Positions 1-6,365 of a stretch of 6,365 bases of DNA are shown here, in pieces. The DNA comes from an uncultured Kineosporia sp. (GTDB lineage Bacteria; Actinomycetota; Actinomycetes; Actinomycetales; Kineosporiaceae), in NCBI GenBank assembly GCA_937859855.1, contig CALMAR010000414.1, positions 1 to 6,365 of the forward strand, written 5' to 3'. The notes below the pieces were generated by a model that saw nothing but the letters and a program-made list of their open reading frames with translations, made no database searches and was not told the origin of the DNA. The position numbers were made by a program, and so were the translations under genes. The first letter of the stretch is position 1. Every line of letters begins with the position of its first letter.

Positions 1-527
1 GCATATCGCTCAGCTGGCGACGGGTCTGCCGACGACGTCACCCCGGCAAAGGTACTGGTTCCATCGGGCGGTGAGCGAGGCGGCTCCGCGGATCCGCACA
101 GCGCCCAGGACCGAGGTTGGCTCACCGGCGAGACGTCGCTTCGTCTGAGCACCGTCTGGTGGGGTGCCGCGACGTCAGAGAAGCCGCGAACCTTTGACAG
201 TTGACCATAATGAATGTGTCGAACTCTATTGACTTCCTCGCGTGACGGACGCCACGATCCGGGTAATCATCATGCTGAATACACATGACTCTTCGGCCAG
301 CCGTCACGGCTGTCCAGCGGAAGGCAGGAACGCCGTTGCCAGAAGCCAAGGCAGTCAGGCGGCTGGTGTTGATCCCCGAGCCAGTCGCCGCTCATCTGAG
401 ACAGGCGTTCCGGCGGAAGCTGGCGACAGCGTCGCACCGCCGCGCCTGCGCCGGGTCCGCACCACTTTTCCAAGATTCGGCCTGGGCGCTCAGCATCGCT
501 TTCTTCGCCTGAGAACAGGAGTCCGCC
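1..527. other. Non-coding left flank and dioxygenase leader
   Basis: No gene can be supported here. Two + strand frames are open from the left edge, one to a TGA at 202-204 and one to a TGA at 146-148. Either could be the tail of an upstream gene, but neither reads like a protein I recognise. A 75-codon ATG frame at 285-512 ends 15 bases before the dioxygenase start. It has no visible ribosome site and weaker third-position GC than the real genes, so I do not call it. Bases 193-231 form an AT-rich island with repeated TTGAC boxes, described separately. A short inverted repeat, TCATG-9-CATGA, lies at 270-288 and could be a weak operator. I see no terminator hairpin with a T-run. Confidence 0.5.
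194..234 (+). promoter_or_regulatory. Candidate promoter/operator zone with three TTGAC boxes
   Basis: Within a markedly AT-rich island there are TTGACA (194-199), TTGACC (201-206) and TTGACT (229-234). TTGACA is a perfect -35 hexamer, but no good -10 follows it at 16-18 bases. TTGACC with an 18-base gap is followed by TCTATT (225-230), a four-of-six match to the -10 consensus. A CATAAT at 206-211 looks like a -10 but has no matching -35. The repeats could equally be a regulator-binding array. Assignment as the promoter of the downstream operon is inference from composition and position. Confidence 0.3.
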
Positions 528-1496
528 ATGCCGCTGCACCGGCTCACGTCGATCACCATCGGGGTGCCGAACGTGGATGAAACGGCCCAGTACTATTCCG
601 ATTTCGGCCTGCTGAGCCGCCCAGAGGAGACCTCATCCGCGTACTCGGGCGAGCGGGTGATCCCAGCTGAGGAACACCGGTTCTCGACCCGGGACGGTGG
701 CGAGCAGCTCCGGCTGGTGCGCACACCCCGGCGCCGGCTGGTACAGCTGGGTATCGGCGCGGACGACCCGGATGACGTTGAGCGGGTGGCGGCGAGCCTA
801 CGGGCTCTCGATCTGCCGGTGACCCGCGATGGTGACACCGTCGTCGCGCAGGATCCCGGCACTGAGGTTCGCGTCCGGGTCGAGATCACGCCACGGATCG
901 CGCAGGAACCGACGCCTTGGCCGGATACCAACGGCCCGGGACGCAGCGACCGAGTCGGCGCCCGCGCCCCTGGAGCGGTGCGGGAGAACCGGGTCCACCC
1001 CCGCAAACTCGGCCACGTCGTGATCGGCTCCACCGACCAGGAGGCCAGTACCCGCTTCTTCACCGAAGGCCTCGGCTTCAAGGTCAGCGACCGCGTCCCC
1101 TTCCTCGCCTCTTTCCTGCGCTGCTCAACCGACCACCACAACGTGCTTGTCCAGCAGGCTCCGGTCAGCTATCTGCACCACACCTCCTGGCAGGTGGACG
1201 ACGTCGACGAAGTGGGCCGCGGCGCCACCCACATGCTGCGCGCTGACCCAAACCGGCATGTCTGGGGACTGGGCAAGCACTTCGTCGGCTCCAATTACTT
1301 CTGGTACCTGCGTGATCCGGCCGGCAACTTCAGCGAGTACTACTCCGACCTCGACTGCATCATCGACGACCAACTCTGGGAACCCGGAGTCTGGGAAGGC
1401 GACCGCGGCCTCTACGCCTGGGGCCCCCCGCCCCCGCCCTCGTTCCTGGCTCCCGAGGACCTCGCTGAGTTGATGACCGGCAGCCATTCGGCGTAA
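528..1496 (+). CDS. Two-domain type I extradiol (ring-cleaving) dioxygenase, VOC family
   Basis: A 322-residue protein predicted to open a catechol-type ring next to the two hydroxyls, using Fe(II) and O2, in the cytoplasm. It has two vicinal-oxygen-chelate modules: an N-terminal one at about 5-120 that lacks the ligand set, and a catalytic one at about 159-275. Likely iron ligands are H163 (KLGHVVIG), H218 (LHHTSW) and E270 (FSEYY). Second-sphere residues H203, H251 and Y260 also fit: H203 to H218 is 15, H251 to Y260 is 9 and Y260 to E270 is 10. These are the spacings I recall for XylE and BphC. Length is near the usual 290-320. The ATG is chosen because AGGAG (517-521) sits 6 bases upstream. 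The gene ends in tandem TAA stops. It lies 94 bases before a LIV-type importer, suggesting a shared aromatic substrate pathway. A charged linker (about 125-157) and a Pro-rich tail (300-304) are not explained. The exact substrate (catechol, biphenyl diol or other) is unknown. Confidence 0.85.
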   Translation: MPLHRLTSITIGVPNVDETAQYYSDFGLLSRPEETSSAYSGERVIPAEEHRFSTRDGGEQLRLVRTPRRRLVQLGIGADDPDDVERVAASLRALDLPVTRDGDTVVAQDPGTEVRVRVEITPRIAQEPTPWPDTNGPGRSDRVGARAPGAVRENRVHPRKLGHVVIGSTDQEASTRFFTEGLGFKVSDRVPFLASFLRCSTDHHNVLVQQAPVSYLHHTSWQVDDVDEVGRGATHMLRADPNRHVWGLGKHFVGSNYFWYLRDPAGNFSEYYSDLDCIIDDQLWEPGVWEGDRGLYAWGPPPPPSFLAPEDLAELMTGSHSA

Positions 1497-1590
1497 TAAC
1501 CGCGTGGGGCCACAACCGGATCAAGCTGATTGTTAGGTTACGGCCACGAGGGATGCTTCAGCCCGCAAGACCGCCCAAAGGACACCACGC

Positions 1591-3144
1591 ATGACCTTGT
1601 CTGCTCGTACAGGGCCGGATACATCGCGATCCGCTCCGCCGAGGCTGCTGCGAGTGGAGCACGTCACCAAACGCTTCGGCGGGGTGACCGCGGTCAATGA
1701 CGTCAGCTTCCAGGTCGCCTCGGGCGAGGCCGTGGCCGTGATCGGACCTAACGGAGCGGGTAAGAGCAGCCTGCTCAAACTGCTATCCGGGGTCTACCGG
1801 CCCGATGAAGGGACAATCCGTTTCGGCGACACGGAGATCAACCGGCTGCCCGCCCATGCCGTCGCCCACCACGGCATCGGCCTGGCGCACCAGATCCCCA
1901 GGCCGTTCACGGGCTTGACGGTCCGGGAGAACGTCGCCGTCGGGTCGATGGCGCGGGGCGCCCAACATGAAAGCCGGGCCGATCACGTTGATCGAGTGCT
2001 CGAACTGTGCGACCTCTCGGCCAAGGGCAGCACGCCGGCCTCCGACCTGCGACTGCTCGACCTGAAACGGCTTGAGCTGGCCCGGGCCCTGTCCAGCGAC
2101 CCCTCGCTCATCCTTCTCGACGAGGTCGCTGCCGGACTCAACGGTCCCGACCTGGAGCAGGTGATCCAGCTGATCCGGACCATCCACAGCCAGGGCCGCA
2201 GCCTGGTGATCGTCGAGCACGTTGAAGGCGTGGTGGCCTCGCTGGTCGAGCGGGTGCTGGTCGTGGACTGGGGAAAACTGATCGCCGAGGGCACTCCGGC
2301 CCAGATCTCGGCCGATCCGCAGGTGCGCGAGGTCTACCTGGGATCCGGCGCGACCCAGCGGCCCGCGCCCCAGGCCTCCGATCAGCAGCCGGCGGACGCC
2401 GCCGCACCGCTGCTGCGGGTCGATGCGGTCAGCACCAGCTATGGCGACATCGTCGCCCTGCGCGATGCGAACGTCGAGGTGCGCGAGCGCGAGATCGTTG
2501 CGGTCCTGGGTGCGAACGGGGCCGGCAAGTCGACGCTGGCTGGGACCGTGTCCGGCCTGCTGCGCCCCGACGCTGGCCAGATATGGTTCGGCGGCTCGGA
2601 TATCACCGGCCAGCCCTCGTGGCTGCGCAACCGCTCCGGGATTGCGCACTGCCCCGAAGGACGCAAGGTCTTCGCCGACCTGACCGTCCGCGAGAATCTC
2701 TTGCTGACCGGCCCGCTGCGCCAGCCCCGCGGTCAGCTTCAGTCACGCCTTGAAGCGGTGCACGACATCTTTCCCATCCTCGCCGAGTACTCCAGCCGCC
2801 GGGCCGGCGCGCTGTCGGGTGGCCAGCAGCAGATGCTGGCCATCGGCCGCGCGCTGATGTCACAACCGCGGCTGCTGGTCTGCGACGAGATCTCCCTCGG
2901 GCTGGCACCGGTGGCCGTGGATGCACTCTACGAGGCACTGGTCACCATCCGGGACCGCGGCGTAGCCGTCGTCCTGATCGAACAGAACGTGCACCGTAGC
3001 TTGTCTGTCGCCGATCGCGTCTATGTTCTGGACCGCGGCCGGATCAGCTACAGCGGGTCACCGCAGCCGCTCACCGACCCCGAAACGCTCAACCAGTTCT
3101 ACTTCGGCACCCGCACCGAGCTGTCCCTCCCTCAGCACCACTGA
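1591..3144 (+). CDS. Fused LivG-LivF ABC ATPase (both nucleotide-binding domains)
   Basis: A 517-residue cytoplasmic ATPase that should power the LIV-type importer encoded downstream. The two halves are usually separate LivG and LivF proteins. NBD1 (about 18-250) is LivG-like: Walker A 52-59 (GPNGAGKS), Q-loop Q101 in HQIPRPF, Walker B with D177/E178, and H-loop H210. Its signature position (153-157) reads LRLLD instead of LSGGQ, followed by KRLELARAL. NBD2 (about 275-507) is LivF-like: Walker A 307-314 (GANGAGKS), PEGR at the Q-loop (E356), perfect LSGGQ at 408-412, Walker B with D432/E433, then SLGLAP. It carries Q465 where most ABC ATPases have the H-loop histidine, as E. coli LivF does. 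A Gln/Pro/Ala-rich linker of about 20 residues (252-272) joins two complete domains. AAAGGA (1577-1582) lies 8 bases before the ATG. The 94-base gap upstream holds a TAGGTT (1534-1539) resembling a -10, but no matching -35. I leave the symbol blank because this is a fusion. Confidence 0.9.
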   Translation: MTLSARTGPDTSRSAPPRLLRVEHVTKRFGGVTAVNDVSFQVASGEAVAVIGPNGAGKSSLLKLLSGVYRPDEGTIRFGDTEINRLPAHAVAHHGIGLAHQIPRPFTGLTVRENVAVGSMARGAQHESRADHVDRVLELCDLSAKGSTPASDLRLLDLKRLELARALSSDPSLILLDEVAAGLNGPDLEQVIQLIRTIHSQGRSLVIVEHVEGVVASLVERVLVVDWGKLIAEGTPAQISADPQVREVYLGSGATQRPAPQASDQQPADAAAPLLRVDAVSTSYGDIVALRDANVEVREREIVAVLGANGAGKSTLAGTVSGLLRPDAGQIWFGGSDITGQPSWLRNRSGIAHCPEGRKVFADLTVRENLLLTGPLRQPRGQLQSRLEAVHDIFPILAEYSSRRAGALSGGQQQMLAIGRALMSQPRLLVCDEISLGLAPVAVDALYEALVTIRDRGVAVVLIEQNVHRSLSVADRVYVLDRGRISYSGSPQPLTDPETLNQFYFGTRTELSLPQHH

Positions 3145-3167
3145 CTGAACCTCGAAAGGACCACCCA

Positions 3168-4397
3168 ATGTCGAGTAGATCCTCCCTGGTCAAGATGGGC
3201 GTGGCCGGCGCCGTGCTGCCGCTGTTGCTCGCCGGGTGTGGTGGCAGCAGCAAGGACAGTGGTGCTGCGGGTGGCGGCGACATAGTGCTGGGCTCCAGCC
3301 TGTCGATGACCGGACCCCTGGGCCAGTTCGGTGGCGACCTCAAGGCCGGGTACCAGCAGAAAGTCGACGAGATCAATCAGGCCGGCGGCTTGAGCATCGC
3401 AGGCAGCAAGCACCACGTGAAGCTGGTGATCCTCGACAACCGCAGCGACCCCAACACTGCCACTCAGCAGATCCGCGAACTGACGCTCAAGGACAAGGCC
3501 ACCGCGCTGCTGGGCGCCTGCACTCCGCCGATCATCCTGCCTGAGGCGCAGGCCGCCGAGCGCCAGAAAGTGCCCTTCGTCGCCTCCTGCAATCCCGTCC
3601 ACGCTTTCCAGGGCGGCAACCCCTCGGGCTGGCATTACGCCTGGGACCTGTTCTTCGACGAGGAGGACCAGGCCACCATCGTCGCCAAGGGCCTGGCCAT
3701 GTCGCCAGCCAGCAAGAAGGTGGCCATCTTCACTGACACCGAACCCGACGGCGTGGCCGAACGGCCGCTGTACAAGAAGGCGATGGCTCAGGCCGGCCTG
3801 GACGTGGTGGGCGACTACACCTTCCCGGTCGGCACCAGCGACTTCTCCTCCTTCATCAGCGATGCCAAGAAGAAGGGTGTCCAGCTGGTGGCCGGTCAGA
3901 TGGTGCCACCGGATGGAATCGCCCTGTGGAAGCAGATGAGTTCGCTGGGGTTCAAGCCCGCCCTTGCCTTCGTCGCGAAGGCGGCCGCCAGCAAAGCCTG
4001 GGACGCCGCGCTCGGACCGGTGGCCGAGGGCAGCCTGTCCGACGAATTCTGGTCACCCACCATCGGAAAGGCCAACAGCCAGCAGCTGAACACGACGCTG
4101 GGCGCGAAGTTCCCGGACAACCTGCCCGACCTGAACATCGCCGTCCTCGGCTACACGGTCGCCGCAGTGGTCTCCGATGGCATCCAGAAGGCTGCCAGCA
4201 CTGATGCGACCAAGATCAACACCGCCATCGGCCAGACGGACGCCGATTATCCGCTGGGGCACATCAAGTTCGGCGCCGATACGCACACCTGCGCTACCCC
4301 GTATCTGCTGACCCAGTGGCAGGCCGGCAATACGGTGCAGATCGTTCCCGCCGTCGCCGGTGTGAAGCTCCAGCTTCCCGGGAAGGGACTGCAGTGA
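3168..4397 (+). CDS. livK: LIV/HAAT-type substrate-binding lipoprotein (LivK-like)
   Basis: A 409-residue extracytoplasmic solute-binding protein of the type I periplasmic-binding fold, which should deliver the substrate to the LivH/LivM permeases. The N-terminus has a basic stretch, a hydrophobic core and the lipobox LAGC, with C24 the expected lipidated cysteine, followed by a Gly/Ser-rich tether to about residue 37. The mature domain opens with the family hallmark GSSLSMTGPLG (42-52). Aligning from memory with E. coli LivJ, the segment 225-263 matches without gaps and puts D249 (PPDG) at the LivJ glutamate that binds the ligand amino group. Cysteines C118 and C141 fall near the expected pocket. 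GAAAGGA (3154-3160) is 7 bases before the ATG, and the gap from the ATPase gene is 23 bases. The stop codon lies inside a strong palindrome. The ligand is unknown; the dioxygenase neighbour favours an aromatic or related solute, but the retained acidic residue leaves amino-acid-like ligands open. Confidence 0.9.
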   Translation: MSSRSSLVKMGVAGAVLPLLLAGCGGSSKDSGAAGGGDIVLGSSLSMTGPLGQFGGDLKAGYQQKVDEINQAGGLSIAGSKHHVKLVILDNRSDPNTATQQIRELTLKDKATALLGACTPPIILPEAQAAERQKVPFVASCNPVHAFQGGNPSGWHYAWDLFFDEEDQATIVAKGLAMSPASKKVAIFTDTEPDGVAERPLYKKAMAQAGLDVVGDYTFPVGTSDFSSFISDAKKKGVQLVAGQMVPPDGIALWKQMSSLGFKPALAFVAKAAASKAWDAALGPVAEGSLSDEFWSPTIGKANSQQLNTTLGAKFPDNLPDLNIAVLGYTVAAVVSDGIQKAASTDATKINTAIGQTDADYPLGHIKFGADTHTCATPYLLTQWQAGNTVQIVPAVAGVKLQLPGKGLQ

Positions 4398-4431
4398 GCA
4401 CTGCAGTCATTCGGGGGGCGCGCGACTGCAG
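4387..4431 (+). repeat. Palindrome over the livK stop plus third copy of the arm; competing hairpins
   Basis: GACTGCAGTG (4387-4396) and CACTGCAGTC (4399-4408) are perfect reverse complements around a 2-base centre, so the livK stop codon sits in the middle of a 22-base near-perfect palindrome. In RNA a 2-base loop is too tight, so one or two inner pairs would open. The same 8-mer GACTGCAG recurs at 4424-4431 and can instead pair with 4401-4408 across a 15-base loop. The two hairpins share 4401-4408 and exclude each other. No T-run follows, so this is not a canonical intrinsic terminator. It could protect the livK message 3' end, tune livH-livM expression below livK, or bind a dimeric protein; these roles are inference. 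Confidence 0.5.
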
Positions 4432-4469
4432 GAGCCGCACCGGCGCGGTTCTTCCGGGTCGTCGAGCGA

Positions 4470-5339
4470 GTGGTCCGAATGGGTGACGCAGTTGTCAACG
4501 GTCTGCTGCTCGGAGGCCTGTACGCGCTGATCGCCCTCGGGCTGTCGCTGGTGTTCGGTGTGCTTAGGCTGGTCAATCTGGCCCACGGAGAACTGCTTCT
4601 GGGCGGCTCCTACCTGGCTTACGTGCTCCAGGATCAGTTCGGCCTCGGCCCGCTGATCGCCCTGCCGGTCGTCGTCGTCCTGATCGGAGCCGTGGCCTAC
4701 CTCTTGCAGCGGTTCCTGCTCACCGATTTGCTGCTGCGGGGACCCGAGGGTGCGCTGGTGGCCACCTTCGGGCTCTCGCTGCTGATTCAGGGAGTCTTCA
4801 CCCAGGGGTTCACCTCCGATGCCAGGTCTCTGAAAAGCTCGCTGAGCACATCGGGGCTGGCTGTTGGCTCGATCCACATCCGCACCAGTTACCTGGTGTC
4901 GTTCGGCATCGCCGCGGTCCTCTGTGTCAGTACGCACCTGGCGCTGACCCGGACCCGGGCCGGTAGCCGTCTGCGCGCCGCGGCCGCCGATCCCGCAACC
5001 GCCGGTCTGATGGGTATCGATGTCCGCGGCATCTATGCCCTCACGTTCGCGATCGGAGCGGCGCTGGCCGCGCTCGGCGGTGTGCTGCTGGGCATAACGT
5101 TCAGTTTCACTCCCACCACCGGCACCGCCTACCTGCTGGTCGGCATCGCCGTCGTGGTCATCGGCGGCGTCGGCAATGTGCTCGGCACGTTCTTCGGTGC
5201 ACTGGGACTGGGCCTGATCCAGTCGTTGGCCGCCTATCAGTTCGGCGGTGGCTACCGCGATCTGGCTGTCTACCTGGTGTTCTTCGCAGTGCTCGCAATC
5301 CGGCCGCAGGGCCTGTTCACCCGCAGGGCACTGGCATGA
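4470..5339 (+). CDS. livH: LIV/HAAT-type ABC permease, LivH-like
   Basis: A 289-residue integral membrane protein, one of the two permease subunits of the importer. It opens with the family pattern NGLLLGGLYALIALGLSL (10-27), then NLAHGELLLGG (36-46), and shows about eight hydrophobic segments. The cytoplasmic loop expected to dock on an ATPase domain is at about 162-184 (SRLRAAAADPATAGLMGID). It ends with the typical IGGVGNVLGTFFGALGLG (231-248) and IRPQGLF (277-283). Length is close to E. coli LivH. The start is uncertain. GTG at 4470 and ATG at 4479 are both possible, and neither has a clear ribosome site; ATG 4479 fits the family N-terminus well. AGGAG-like sequence lies at 4430-4434, too far upstream to serve either. 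The frame is open back to the livK stop with no ATG or GTG other than these. livK lies 72 bases upstream, across the palindrome; the stop overlaps the next gene. Confidence 0.9.
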   Translation: MVRMGDAVVNGLLLGGLYALIALGLSLVFGVLRLVNLAHGELLLGGSYLAYVLQDQFGLGPLIALPVVVVLIGAVAYLLQRFLLTDLLLRGPEGALVATFGLSLLIQGVFTQGFTSDARSLKSSLSTSGLAVGSIHIRTSYLVSFGIAAVLCVSTHLALTRTRAGSRLRAAAADPATAGLMGIDVRGIYALTFAIGAALAALGGVLLGITFSFTPTTGTAYLLVGIAVVVIGGVGNVLGTFFGALGLGLIQSLAAYQFGGGYRDLAVYLVFFAVLAIRPQGLFTRRALA

Positions 5340-6365
5340 CCGCGGCCAGTCAGGTATTACGCACACCGGACGGGCGGTGGAGGCTGTGGCCCGGCATCGT
5401 CCTGTTCGGCGGACTGGCCCTGATCGCTTCCCAGTCGACCGCAGCCCTGACCGCCTATCAGCTCGATATCGCCACCACGCTGCTGGCGTTCATCGCCCTG
5501 GCCCAGAGCTGGAACATCCTCGCCGGTTACGGCGGCCAGGTATCACTGGGGGTCAGCGCGTTCGTCGGAACCGGGGCCTACGCCGCTGCCCTGCTCGAGT
5601 TGCACACCGGCGCCGGCTACCCGCTGGCCATTCTGGTCGCCGGGTTCGGCGGCGCGGTCCTGGCGGCCGTGCTGGCCCTTCCGCTGCTGCGATTGCGCGG
5701 AGACTACTTCTCGATCGGCACCCTGGCCGCGGCGCTGGCGCTGCAGGCGTTCGCGGTCAACTCAGCGTTTGCCGGCGGTTCCACGGGTTTGACCTTGCCG
5801 GACACCGGTGTCCCGGGTCCGGTGGAGATCTTCCAACTGGCCTGCGCAGCCGCGGGGATCGCCATGGTGGTCACGTATCTGGTGGCGCATTCGACCTTCG
5901 GCCTGCGTCTCAAGGCGGTCCGGGACAATGAGCCGGCCGCGGTGGGTCTGGGAGTCTCAGCCTTCCGCCACCGGCTCGGAGCGTTGCTCATCAGTGGCGC
6001 CCTCAGCGGCCTGACCGGCGGCGTGCTGGCCATGCAACAAGTCAGCTTCGAGCCCGGCGGAATGCTGGGCTTGAGCTGGACGATCAATGCGCTGCTGATG
6101 ACGATCATCGGCGGTATCGGCACTCTGCTCGGCCCGGTGCTGGGGGCGGTCGCGGTCTACTACCTGCTGACCAAGCAATTGGAAAGCTTCCAGACGGCAA
6201 GCGTGATCATCGAGGGCGTTCTGCTGCTCGTCATCGTCCGGTTCGCTCCGCGGGGACTATGGCCCCTGCTGGCGCTGGCCGGTCGCCGGCTCTGGACCTG
6301 GCGGTCCCATCCGGGCGAGCCCGCGCCGTCCGTGCCGGCCCGCCCGCTGCCACCGGCTGAGGGCC
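5336..6365 (+). CDS. livM: LIV/HAAT-type ABC permease, LivM-like (runs off right edge)
   Basis: The second membrane subunit of the importer. The frame is open from the ATG to the window end, at least 343 residues, with no stop seen. The start shares ATGA with the livH stop, so translation is probably coupled; AGGG at 5325-5328 is 7 bases upstream. LivM hallmarks, in order, are SWNILAGYGGQVSLG (58-72), LRLRGDYFSIGTLA (118-131), the ATPase-docking loop GLRLKAVRDNEPAAVGLGV (189-207), GGIGTLLGPVLGA (259-271) and RFAPRGLW (302-309). These cover the complete permease domain. After about residue 312 comes a basic then Pro/Ala-rich tail (HPGEPAPSVPARPLPPAEG, 325-343). That probably ends soon beyond the edge, although some actinobacterial LivM proteins continue into an ATPase domain. 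Such a fusion would be redundant here because both ATPase domains are already encoded upstream. Confidence 0.9.
   Translation, partial: MTAASQVLRTPDGRWRLWPGIVLFGGLALIASQSTAALTAYQLDIATTLLAFIALAQSWNILAGYGGQVSLGVSAFVGTGAYAAALLELHTGAGYPLAILVAGFGGAVLAAVLALPLLRLRGDYFSIGTLAAALALQAFAVNSAFAGGSTGLTLPDTGVPGPVEIFQLACAAAGIAMVVTYLVAHSTFGLRLKAVRDNEPAAVGLGVSAFRHRLGALLISGALSGLTGGVLAMQQVSFEPGGMLGLSWTINALLMTIIGGIGTLLGPVLGAVAVYYLLTKQLESFQTASVIIEGVLLLVIVRFAPRGLWPLLALAGRRLWTWRSHPGEPAPSVPARPLPPAEG

Noticed and set aside
1..204. Frames open from the left edge, as the tail of an upstream gene
   Set aside because: Two + frames (and a - frame) are open over a similar short span and none gives a recognisable protein, so the coding frame cannot be chosen.
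285..512. 75-codon + strand frame just upstream of the dioxygenase
   Set aside because: No ribosome site, no recognisable similarity, and third-position GC below that of the confident genes. Kept only as a possible leader frame.
242..580. 112-codon + strand frame overlapping the dioxygenase start
   Set aside because: It starts with GTG without a ribosome site and overlaps the well-supported dioxygenase N-terminus in another frame.
1503..1548. CGTGG...CCACG inverted repeat after the dioxygenase, as a terminator
   Set aside because: Short arms, a 2-base bulge, a roughly 30-base loop and no T-run; not a credible intrinsic terminator.
1783..2649. 288-codon open frame on the - strand inside the fused ATPase
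   Set aside because: It is antisense to intact Walker and signature motifs, and its composition is that of a reverse-frame shadow.
4374..4385. CTTCCCGGGAAG palindrome near the end of livK
   Set aside because: It lies inside coding sequence, has no loop and is short; best taken as coincidence in GC-rich DNA.
4407..5366. 319-codon open frame on the - strand covering livH
   Set aside because: It is a Gln/Asp/Gly/Arg-rich shadow of a clearly recognisable permease on the + strand, typical of high-GC coding DNA, and has no recognisable domain.

Overview
The window is GC-rich throughout (strong G/C preference at third codon positions in all five genes) with AGGAG/AAAGGA-type ribosome sites, which points to an actinomycete (Actinomycetota). 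I cannot name the genus from sequence alone. All confident genes lie on the + strand and are tightly packed from 528 to the right edge, which suggests one transcription unit.

Layout. 1-527: no convincing gene. It holds an AT-rich island with three TTGAC boxes (about 194-234), a probable promoter/regulatory zone, followed by a roughly 290-base leader. 528-1496: a two-domain type I extradiol (ring-cleaving) dioxygenase of the vicinal oxygen chelate fold. All three iron ligands and three second-sphere catalytic residues can be placed with the classical spacing. 1591-3144: one protein carrying both ATPase domains of a branched-chain-amino-acid-type (LIV/HAAT) ABC importer, LivG-like then LivF-like. 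3168-4397: the matching lipoprotein substrate-binding protein (LivK type). 4470-5339: LivH-type permease. 5336 to beyond the right edge: LivM-type permease, whose start overlaps the livH stop.

How the genes work together. The four transporter genes supply every part of a HAAT-family importer: binding protein, two permeases and both ATPase domains. Having a ring-cleavage dioxygenase first in the same apparent operon suggests that the imported solute is an aromatic compound or a precursor of a catechol, rather than a plain branched-chain amino acid. This is inference from context; the substrate cannot be read from the sequence.

Points worth a second look. (a) The fused ATPase combines a degenerate signature in its first half with H-loop and Q-loop replacements in its second half, predicting one canonical and one degenerate ATP site. 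(b) The livK-livH junction carries a 22-base near-perfect palindrome over the livK stop codon and a third copy of the same 8-mer that could form a competing hairpin. A 30-codon frame there also bridges livK to livH. (c) The dioxygenase has an unusually long leader with repeated TTGAC boxes. I see no mobile element, CRISPR array, tRNA or rRNA. No part of the window demands a wholly new system; it reads as a catabolic import cassette with some unusual architecture.
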